Of a stretch of DNA of 64,000 bases, positions 21,279-28,975 are shown piece after piece. Source of the DNA: Pyropia yezoensis (taxonomy: Eukaryota > Rhodophyta > Bangiophyceae > Bangiales > Bangiaceae); the NCBI GenBank assembly GCA_009829735.1, contig CM020619.1, positions 14,313,777-14,377,776 on the forward strand, read 5' to 3'. Below the pieces are notes generated by a model that saw nothing but the letters and a program-made list of their open reading frames with translations, did no database searches and was not told the DNA's origin. Within the stretch, counting starts at the first letter, position 1; every line of letters begins with the position of its first letter. The translations under genes were made by a program, and so were the position numbers.

Positions 21279-21298
21279 GGGGGGGGGGGGGGGGGGGG
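21279..21298 (+). repeat. Poly-G tract (20 G) in unit 1
   Basis: The same tract is 21 G at 29527-29547, 20 G at 37768-37787 and 19 G at 46009-46027, so its length differs among otherwise matching units. Confidence 0.85.
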
Positions 21299-22479
21299 CC
21301 GCTCGGCGACGTCAGCGACGGCGGCGGCATCGACGGCAGCAGCGACGACGGCGTGTTGGGGGAGGAAGAGGGAAGGGGGCGGCGGCGGCGATGACGGCGG
21401 CGGCGGGGACGGCGACGACGCTGGTGGCGTCGGCTGCTGTGGCGGCCTGCCCGGCGGCCGAGGCGGAGGTGGTGGCCACCCTGCCTGTGCCGGTGCCCGC
21501 GGTGGCGGCGACCTCGCGGGCCTCGGTGTCCATGGTAGCGGCCACCGTGGCCGACGAGGCGGCCATGGTGACCGCGGCTGCAGCGGCTGTGATGGCTACG
21601 AATTTTGGGGGGAGAGAGGGGCAGAGGTTGACGGCCTTTTTTGTTGGGGGGGGGGGGGGGCGCCTGGTGGCGGCGGCGAGGATGGTTTTTGATCGAGGGA
21701 GGGTGCCCGCGATAGCGACACGCGCTGTTCAATGGCGGTTGGGTTGATTGTGGAAGGGAGGGAGCGGGGGTATGGGGAGAGCTCTAGGCGGCCTGGGGGC
21801 CCGGCAGCTAGGGTAAAGTAGTAACTGTTGTACATGGAACCGGGTGGGCGACGGCGTCGATGGTGGCGGTGGTACAGGCGCCGCCGGCGCTGATTTTGTT
21901 GATGTAAGGAGGGCAGGCCGGCCCCGACCGAGCTTAGGGTGGCTGCGAGGCGGACGCGGAGGCTCTCCCGAGCAAGCGGGATCTGTTTGGCTTGGCTGAG
22001 CACTTGGCTTGGTGCGAGTGGGAAGAGGGGATGTGAGGTAAAGCGGGCGCAGGGCGTTGTTGGAGCTGTTTTTGGGGGTTCTCGGGAGAGACACAGTCTG
22101 CTTTACGGACAAAAAAGCAGCAATGGCCTTCGTGCTGCCCGCCTATCCTCCAGGACGAGACATCATCACCCCCATGCCACAGATGCGCGGGGCGCGGTCC
22201 CCATCGCCCAAACTGGTCGCGCACGTTGGCGCGTGCGGACAAATATCCCTCTGGGCCCTGTTCCCCGCTCGGCCGCCCTCTGTGCACGAAAGGTGCCCCG
22301 CCTAAGTTCCGGCATCGGGGACCGCCGCGGCGGGCGTAGGACGGGTGGATTTTTGTCTCCCGAAGGCCTCCAGTCCAGGAAAGGGGTCCAGGAGGGGAAG
22401 GGGGGGGAGAGGCTCCTTCATCAAGAGGCGGGGGGAGCCCTGCCAGAGGTGCCTGAACAGGCAAGGGGCACATGAAGAC

Positions 22480-22840
22480 CAGGCTTCTTCGTTGACCAAT
22501 CAAACGAGCCCATGACATGGAACATTTCCCCCAAGAACAGCGTTCTCAAAAACAGGGATCCGCACACGGAAAAAGGTCCTCAAAACAATGGCCTCCAGCC
22601 TTCCCCGGGCTCCTCCCCGAAATCGAGCACCCCTCTTCCAAGCCTCAGTTAGCACATGGGCCCGGACCGACCCCCGAGACGGGCAAAAAAGTGCGAAAAG
22701 GATGGCCCCACTTTCAGGGTCGATAGCAGACGGTCCACCCAGGGTGCCCCTGAGAGAGGTACACCGGCCGGGAGACACCCTGACCTCATGAGTTCTCGTG
22801 GGGCTTGATGATTCTTCTGTCAGCATGGCGGCCGCGGACT
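22480..22840 (-). repeat. Family-B repeat, inverted copy (about 360 bp)
   Basis: Homologous to 24390-24745 and 26405-26765 on the opposite strand. Shared landmarks are the ATGCTGACAGAAGGATCA end, GGGACACCCTG, and GGGCCCATGT followed by CTAACTGAGGC. Confidence 0.7.
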
Positions 22841-22860
22841 CCGTCATGGCCGGTCTCCTG

Positions 22861-23507
22861 CGCAGCACTGCTTATCGCCTGTCAAAATGTTCTTGCTTTT
22901 TTGGGAAATTCTCGAGCAAAAACCTGCATAAAACCTGCATCGACCCCCCCTCAAGGCATCATAGACACCGCTTTTCCCCCCTCTTCTTGCTTTCTGCCTA
23001 TCACAGCTCGGGCGATTGGTGGTCGCCACCTCCCTTGGTATGACCGGAAGCGCACGGGGCAGGAGAGCACTCTCGCGAAGCGCAAAGAAGCGACCGACCA
23101 TCGCTACGCTTGGGTGCAATGTTTATACAATCGCGTTTAAAAATCGCGCATTCTCTCGCACTGGTTAAGCAAAAACCTGCGCGACGACAGCTTTCGAAGG
23201 ACTGCACGGAAAAATCTCTCCGCCTTGCTCAACATCTACAACGTGAATTCTGACCAATGGAACGCTCCGTCCAGCAAACAGCAGCGCCACCGCTGTTGTC
23301 ATTGGTTGACAGAACACCGACAGCGACCGTCGTGTCGGTCATCCTGGTGGAGATTCTTTGGCCTCAGCCCATCCCCTCGATCAGAAAGGCAAAGTTCTGC
23401 TCGAGCCGTTCATTTTCGTGCTCGAGCAGGGCAAGAATTTGCACAACGAAGCAAGAGATCTGGCCAAAATCGGGCTTGTATCTTGACAGGGGATAAGCAG
23501 TGCTGCG
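22861..23507. mobile_element. 647-bp MITE with 25-bp inverted ends, unit 1 copy
   Basis: The left end CGCAGCACTGCTTATCGCCT plus GTCAA and the right end (its inverse, with one mismatch) define the element. CTG is duplicated on both sides (22858-22860 and 23508-23510). The related short element at 46.7 kb reads straight through this point (GTCTCCTGGGCGGGCCC at about 46700), which is the unfilled target with one CTG. The interior is AT-richer and carries subterminal AAAACCTGC repeats (about 22919-22940 and 23170). There is no coding sequence. A 3-bp target duplication is used by several TIR superfamilies (for example CACTA), so none is assigned. Confidence 0.8.
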
Positions 23508-24213
23508 CTGCCAGGGCCCGAGCCGAGAAGAACCTCCATGTATCTCTTTTGTGCAACGCACCATAATAGAACGACCCTGATTCTCTTTCTTTCGATGCTA
23601 TGTACTGACCTCGTCCGATGTGTTCAGGCAACGTTCAAGCGCACGGGTGGGGTGCCCCAGGTGTGAGATTAATGTGTGCCGCGCGGACAACACGCAAGAT
23701 GCCTGTTTGGGTGCCCCCTCGTGGGGCGTTCCCCTCTGCAAGGACAGCTGGCCGGTGCCCCTTCACCAAGAGGCAGGCTGGCAAGGACGGGCAGGGTCTA
23801 GCCCGCCGTCCAAGGAGTGATTCCTTGTCCGTAAGTATCGCGTCTGGCGCGCCGAGGGTAGTCGCCAGGACGAGGCAACAAGATTATTATTCTTTCGCCA
23901 GGCTCCACCAAGGGGCACCATGGGAGCGCGCCGGAAAGCTGCAGTGTCACACTGGCACTAAAATTGAGCCTGTGAGGACGGGATGTGGGCGGAGCAGCGC
24001 TCTGTAGCTGCTTGTTTTCTCCGCGGCGCACCCTCAACCGCCGCGTGAGTGAGACGCGGCGGGGTAGAAACGAGAAGAAACCGGCGGGATTGGTGGTGGC
24101 GAGAGTGCCTCCGACGGATCCGAGGCCACCATACACATCAGAAACTGTGACCGACGAAGGAGGAACGGGTGCAACGGACCACAAAGTCCGTTGCCATGGA
24201 GACAACAAGCGCT

Positions 24214-24389
24214 TATGGTCCGTTGCAGAAAAAAGATACATCGAGGTTCTTCTCGGCTCGGGCCCGGGCAGGACATCGGCCGTGACGGGGTCCACGGCCG
24301 CTATGGTACGTTGCACAAAAAAGATACATCGATGTTCTTCTCCGCTCGGGCCCGGGCAGGACACCGGCTTTGACGAGGTCCACGGCCGC
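24214..24389 (+). repeat. Two tandem 88-bp element termini
   Basis: Copies 24214-24301 and 24302-24389 each start TATGGT[AC]CGTTGCA and end CCACGGCCGC. They duplicate the element terminus. Counterparts are at about 32459-32634 and 40700-40875. Confidence 0.75.
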
Positions 24390-24745
24390 TATGCTGACAG
24401 AAGGATCACAGAGGTCCATGCGAACTCATGAGGTTCCTGGGTCTCCTGGCTGGTGCACCGCTCTCAGGGACACCCTGGGTGGACCGGTTGCTTGCGACCC
24501 TGAAATGGGGACTGCCTTTTCGGATTGTTTTGCTCGTCTCGGGGGTTGGACCGGGCCCATGTCCTAACTGAGGCATGGAAGAGGGGTGGTCGATTTTGGG
24601 GAGGAGCCGGGCGGCACCAGGAGGCCATTGTTTTGAGATTATTTTTCCGTTCCCGAGTCCCCGTTCTTGAGAGGGACGTTTGTTGGGTAAGTGTTCCATG
24701 TCATGGGCTCGTTTGATTGGTCCACGAAGAAGCCTGGTACACATG
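24390..24745 (+). repeat. Family-B repeat, direct copy
   Basis: Begins TATGCTGACAGAAGG. It runs into a perfect 16-bp palindrome, GGTACACATGTGTACC, at 24736-24751. Counterparts are at about 32635-32990 and 40876-41231. Confidence 0.7.
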
Positions 24746-25559
24746 TGTACCATGCCCTTTGTCGGGCTGACCGCCCCCGCCCATCCCGAGGCCCCCTCAA
24801 AGTCGGTCCCCACAATACCTTGCGCCATTCCAACACCAGATTCTCCCCCCTCCCGCTGCACCAGAAGTACCCCGCCCCGCCGCGCATGTCCCTCCTGCCC
24901 ATCGGTGCCGCCGCGCCCGACCCCCTGCGCCCGCAACAGAAAAAAAAAAAGCCTGCGCAGGCGCAGGCACCGGCGCTGGTGGCGCAAGCACCACCACCAC
25001 TACAGCCACCGCCGCCCACTACACTCCAGGTGTAACAGTGACTTTACCCCGCCCGTCTTCCCCTCACGCAGACGAACACGAACCCGGTACCCCCAACCAG
25101 CTATCGATTCTCTCGCCATCGCCGCAGATGCGCGCGCCCAAACACCAACCCCGCCTCCACGCGTGACCGGACTCCCCTCCACGAAGCAATCAACGTCCCC
25201 TCCCCGCCCCCCGCCAAAAACGGACGTCACCGCCCCTTAGAATGCTCTCCCTACGGCCCAAGCGCGGCTGCCGCCACCACATCCCTCAGCCCAAACACCG
25301 ACCTGGCAGTCCCCACCGACTGGCCCCTCCCTCACGAAGCGCCACCATCGTCCCCCCGCCCTCCCCCTGTAACCGTCCCCGCGGCCGCCTGCCCCCTCCC
25401 CCCCACTCCCCCAGACACCTGCGCCACCATTGCCCCCCCCCGTAAAAACGTAGCCACAGTCGCCTGTGGCCTGCCCCCCACCGCACCAAAACGTCCACGC
25501 GACGGCCTGCCGCCCACTCCCCCCCCCCGCTAAACACTCTCGCCGCCACTACCCCCCCC

Positions 25560-26102
25560 AAAACACGTCGCCACAGCCGCCTGTGACCCGCCCGCCGTCA
25601 CGGCCGCCTCGGCGGCCGCCGCCGCGACCGCCGTGACCGCCGTGTGGGCGTTGGTCGCCGCCGCCGCCGCGTCGGCCACCGCCGCGGAGGCCGCCGTCGC
25701 CATCGATACCGCCGCGGTCACGACCGACGCCGCATCGGCCGCTGGGGCTTGCTTCACAGGCACCACGGTAGGCGGGGTGGCCGCCACCGCGGGCAACGGC
25801 ACCTGGCGGGGCGACGGCCACCATTCCTTCGGCTACCGCGCCCACCGTTGCAACCGACTCCTCCTGTACCGCCGCCGTCGCAGTCGCCGCCGCCGTCTTC
25901 TCCCTCCCCCGCCCCGCAAACTCGTCGTCGTCGCCGCCGCAGCCCTCGTCGCCGTCGCTGTCCCTTGCAGCCGTGACCGCCGCCGCCGCCGCCGCCGGCC
26001 GCCGCCGCCGCCGCCGCTGCCGCCGCTGCCGCCGCCGCTACCGTTGCCGTCGCCGTCCCCGTTGCCGTCGTCGCCGTCGTCGCTGTCCTAGTCCTCGTCG
26101 CT

Positions 26103-26136
<34 letters not shown>

Positions 26137-26215
26137 ACGTCCCCACCCTCGTCGACGCCGACAACGGCACCAGCCCCACCCCCCGTGTCGCGGCCCCCCC
26201 ACCGAGCGAGTCCCC
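25560..26215. repeat. GCC/GTC triplet-repeat arm, unit 1
   Basis: The right GC arm of the 5.7-kb element. Frames here encode meaningless poly-Ala or poly-Arg. Counterparts in units 2 and 3 are at about 33800-34455 and 42040-42695 and differ by GCC copy number and by a GGCC patch unique to unit 1 (about 25999). Confidence 0.7.
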
Positions 26216-26404
26216 CTCCGGCTGTCCCGCTTGATGAGCACGCTTGCTGCGGCTTCCCGGATGGGATCCACCGCGCCCCTTGTTGGGCCCATTACACCGG
26301 GTCATACCGTGAAGTCACCTGATTGGCGCAGGCCCGTGGCCCGAAGGTTCTCGGAGGCTTGAGAAAAGTATGCTCGATGTATCTTTTTTGTGCAACGTAC
26401 CATA

Positions 26405-26765
26405 TGCTGACAGAAGGATCATAGAGGTCCTTGCGAACTAATGAGGTCCTTGGGTCTCCTGGTTTGTGTACCGCTCTGAGGGACACCCTGAGTGGACCAG
26501 ATGCTGACGAACCTGAAATGGGGCCTTTCTTTTCGCATTGATTTGCACTGCTCGGGGGCTGATTCGGGCCCATGTGCTAACTGAGGCTTGGCAGGGGGGT
26601 AGTCGAGATAGGGGAGCTTCGCGGGGACAGCTGGAGGGCACTTTTTTCAGATTCTTTTTTTCGCTCGCGAGACCTCGTGTATAAAATGGTCTCGCGAGAG
26701 GAAATAGTTCCAACCAATGCGCTCGTGTGATTGTTCGATGAGCAAGACTGGTGCTCATGCGTTAG
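26405..26765 (+). repeat. Family-B repeat, second direct copy
   Basis: It follows the right end of the 5.7-kb element directly (CCATATGCTGACAGAAGG), so the element appears to have inserted at the TA at the edge of this repeat. It contains an inverted pair CTCGCGAGAC/GTCTCGCGAG around 26664-26698. Counterparts start at about 34646 and 42886. Confidence 0.65.
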
Positions 26766-27640
26766 TCATGCTTCGAGACCGTTAGCGTGCGCCCCGACGG
26801 TCCCCGATGAGGAAGCGGAGAGCGCCTCTCTCGCCTTCTGGTTCCCTCTCATCGTCCTGCCCCTCCCGCCAGCCAGTGCCAAGCAACCCCTTCCACCCTT
26901 TCCTCCCGCCTGGCACGACTGGTCCATTGTTGGCGACTTAGGTGGTGCCAGCCTCGGTGCATCCAACGTGGCTCGGGGGATGGGGGGACGGGGTAACCAG
27001 GGAGAAGGTGCCGCCAGCCTCAACGTCAGATGAGCTGTGGTGAGCGTGCCAGGGTGAGGAAATTGCACCCTGGGCGTGTGGGCGAGGCGGGGGAGGGGGA
27101 TGATAATGGGAGGCAGACGGGAGGGAAAAAAAAAAAAGCGGAACGCGACGGTCTGCTTGGCTCTTGTGGTCTAGGGCCGGGGCGCAAAAGAAAATAGGGA
27201 AAACAAGCGCCTGTTCTCTTTTGCGCGGGGGTGCGAGAGAGGGGGTAGTCTGCATGTATTGTGCGTTGCTCCGCCGCGCCCCACACTCCCGCCACCGATT
27301 TCCTGCACGAGACATTCTGGGATACCTTGCCTGGCTATGACATCGTCGACAAGGCACCCATGACCGCCCTCCTTTACTATAGGAAAACAATCGTGCCGAC
27401 GCCGGCGATTCACCCAGCGCTGGCGGCATCAGCGCCCCTAACAACCCCACCAGCAACACCGCCACCACCTACGCTTCCCATCCCGTCACATAAATCACAC
27501 CGCCCACGACCCCCCCCCCCCCACATACTGCCAACCTCTCCCCCCCTCTCCCAAACACGTGGCCGACCCCACCGTCAGAAAAAGCTCTCCGTCTCCACCG
27601 CCAGCAACGCAAGCCCCCCACTCCACAGCCAAAGCTACGA
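26766..27640. other. Unit segment with protein-like fragment, no intact gene
   Basis: Mixed-composition DNA. On the plus strand at about 27290-27420 a frame without an ATG reads TDFLHETFWDTLPGYDIVDK and continues APMTALLYYRKTIVPTP. It looks like natural protein rather than triplet repeat and then runs into Pro-rich repeat sequence. It may be a captured gene fragment. A short A run occurs at about 27127-27138. Counterparts are at about 35530-35665 and 43770-43905. Confidence 0.35.
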
Positions 27641-28300
27641 ACACCCCCGTCGCCACGGATAACCCCGTCGCCACGGCCACCCCCGTCGCCACGGCCACCC
27701 CCGTCGCCGCCACCACGCCCGTCGCCACCGCCGTCGCCACCACCACGGCCGTCGCCACCGACGCCGCCGCCGCCGCCGTCGCCCCCGCCACCCCGTCGCC
27801 ACCGCCACCCCAGTCGCCACCGCCGTCGCCTCCGCCACGGCCGTCGCCCCCACCACCGCGTCGCCACCGCCATCGCCTCCGCCACGGCCGTCGCCCCGCC
27901 ACCGCGTCGCCACCGCGGTCGCCACCGGCACGGCCGTCGCCCCCGCCACCGCGTCGCCTGCGCCACCCTAGTCGCTACCATCGCCACCGCCACGGCCGTC
28001 GTCACCGACGCCGCCGCCGCCGCCGTCGCCACCGTCGCCACCGTCGCCACCGTCGCCACCGCCACCCCTGTCGTTACCGCCGTCGCCACCGCCACGGCCG
28101 TCGCCCCCGCCACCGCGTCGCCACCGCCGCCCCAGGCGCTACCGTCGCCACCGCCACGGACGTCTCCACCGACGCCGCCGCCGCCACTGCCACCTCCGTC
28201 GCCACCGTCGCCACCGTCGCCGACGTCGCCGACGCCGACCGCAGCACCGGCGACACCCCTGGCGTGGCCACCGCGGCGGCCGTCAAAACCCTGCACACTT
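27641..28300. repeat. GTCGCCACC-type minisatellite, unit 1
   Basis: Imperfect tandem GTCGCC(ACC/GCC) repeats over about 650 bp, ending near the terminus at 28310-28485. Counterparts are at about 35885-36535 and 44125-44775. Confidence 0.75.
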
Positions 28301-28309
28301 TCCCAAAAG

Positions 28310-28485
28310 CCTGACTAATGAGCATGCACACCACACCCGAAAGGAGCCCACCATCAAGCAGGACCAGTCCATTACACCGGGGCAAATTCCCAAGGCACCT
28401 GATTGGCCGAGGGGTGTGGCCCGAACAACGCCGGAGAAGAAAGAAATAAAGCTCGATGTATCTTTTTTGTGCAACGTACCATATG
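28310..28485 (-). repeat. Additional right-type element terminus, unit 1
   Basis: Its inverse matches the first 170 bp of the element left end (shared words include CCAATCAGGTGCCTTG and GGTGTAATGG). It ends CAACGTACCATA. Counterparts end at 36723 and 44964. It lies 70 bp before the tRNA gene. Confidence 0.7.
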
Positions 28486-28554
28486 GCCTGCAAAGCCACA
28501 AGAATATGTATTAAACAGAATTTGACATTTTCAAGAAGTTGTATGAATCAAGTT

Positions 28555-28654
28555 GGGTTTGTAGCTCAGTGGTAGAGTGCTCGCTTAGCATCGAAATGCA
28601 GGCCTGCGAGAGGTCCGGGGATCGATCGTTCCTTCGATGTCCCCCGCTGATCCA
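28555..28654 (+). tRNA. tRNA-Ala(AGC) with two putative 14-nt introns, copy 1
   Basis: The A box TAGCTCAGTGG is exact. Fold: acceptor GGGTTTG (28555-28561) with CTGATCC (28647-28653), including the G3-U70 pair that marks alanine tRNAs and one T-T mismatch at 6-67. The D stem is GCTC/GAGT. The anticodon stem is CTCGC (28580-28584) with GCGAG (28606-28610), anticodon AGC at 28587-28589. The T stem is CGGGG (28616-28620) with CCCCG (28642-28646), then A73. The anticodon arm needs removal of 14 nt (28591-28604) at the standard 37/38 site. The T-loop is 21 nt and becomes a 7-nt ATCGATC if 14 nt within 28626-28641 are removed. CCA is not encoded. Ectopic tRNA introns are known in red algae such as Cyanidioschyzon. 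The alternative is a tRNA pseudogene with an expanded T-loop. Confidence 0.8.
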
Positions 28655-28764
28655 GCATTCGTTTTTGTCCTGTGAACGTCAACACCAGTAATCTGTATCC
28701 AGCGTTGCTTTTGCCCCGTGACCGTCGACAACGGTAATCTGTATTCAGCATTGCTTTTGGTTGA
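28647..28764 (+). repeat. 46-bp tandem repeats including the tRNA 3' end and T-run
   Basis: CTGATCCAGCATTCGTTTTT (28647) recurs as CTGTATCCAGCGTTGCTTTT (28693) and CTGTATTCAGCATTGCTTTT (28739). The spacer between them, GTGAACGTCAACACCAGTAAT, recurs as GTGACCGTCGACAACGGTAAT. The acceptor strand and terminator of the tRNA are thus part of a diverged tandem repeat. Counterparts are at 36889-37005 and 45130-45246. Confidence 0.7.
28662..28666 (+). terminator. RNA polymerase III T-run after tRNA copy 1
   Basis: Five T residues begin 8 nt after the last tRNA base. Confidence 0.7.
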
Positions 28765-28975
28765 ACGACGGAATGAACCTTGGGGGTGCGTAAAAGAATA
28801 TGTAAAAAGCGAAAGGGAAGAGCCCACGCTGAAGAATTAACAAGGGTTACCCGGCTGTAAACAAGCACTTTGTCGTGACAGACGCGTCCCGTATCAGGCC
28901 TGAGCGGCACATTCTAATGGAAAGTACACCATGCAAACGCTCTCACATATCTGCGTACCTCTATGTACATACATA
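28765..28975. other. Non-repetitive DNA between the tRNA repeats and the next unit
   Basis: AT-richer DNA with no coding frame of note; it ends with TACATACATA just before the next left terminus. Counterparts are at 37006-37216 and 45247-45457. Confidence 0.5.

Larger units (their letters stand above)
22475..24745. repeat. Palindromic insert inside the element, unit 1
   Basis: The left arm (22475-23566) and right arm (24214-24745) are inverted copies around a 647-bp spacer (23567-24213). Example matches are GACAGAAGGATCA (24394) against TGATTCTTCTGTCAG (22808), and CGAAGAAGCCTGGT against ACCAGGCTTCTTCG at the outer edges. The left arm is lengthened by the MITE at 22861-23507; the right arm has a duplicated 88-bp end. 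Counterparts lie at about 30720-32990 and 38960-41230. Confidence 0.7.
20670..26402. mobile_element. 5.7-kb long-inverted-repeat element, unit 1 copy
   Basis: The left end (TGGTACGATGCAGAAAAAAG at 20670) and the right end (rc TGGTACGTTGCACAAAAAAG ending at 26402) are inverted copies. TA flanks both sides (20668-20669 and 26403-26404). About 200 bp at each end align clearly (for example CCAATCAGGTG and GTGTAATGGGCCC in both). The homology continues at lower similarity into GC-triplet arms to roughly 800 bp each (left to about 21490, right from about 25570). This resembles foldback-type elements with TA targets. No transposase is readable. Equivalent copies are at 28976-34643 and 37217-42883. 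Confidence 0.7.
20670..28975 (+). repeat. Array unit 1 (8306 bp)
   Basis: Order: a 5.7-kb long-arm element (20670-26402) with a nested palindrome and MITE; a 370-bp family-B repeat (26405-26765); a segment with protein-like pieces and GTCGCC-type triplet repeats (26766-28310); a second right-type terminus ending at 28485; then about 490 bp of non-element DNA with the tRNA gene. Its first 570 bp are diverged from the other units. Confidence 0.85.

Noticed and set aside
21939-22475. 178-codon plus-strand frame in the array units
   Set aside because: It starts at GTG, lies partly in repeat family sequence, and is broken by one-base homopolymer differences in other units.
23618-24007. 129-codon ATG frame in the palindrome spacer of each unit
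   Set aside because: No motif and an Arg/Gly/Ser-rich shadow-like composition. The opposite strand is equally open (23798-24364).
27641-28300. CRISPR-like regular repeats
   Set aside because: The repeats are short imperfect triplet/nonamer units without unique spacers in a eukaryotic context; this is a minisatellite.
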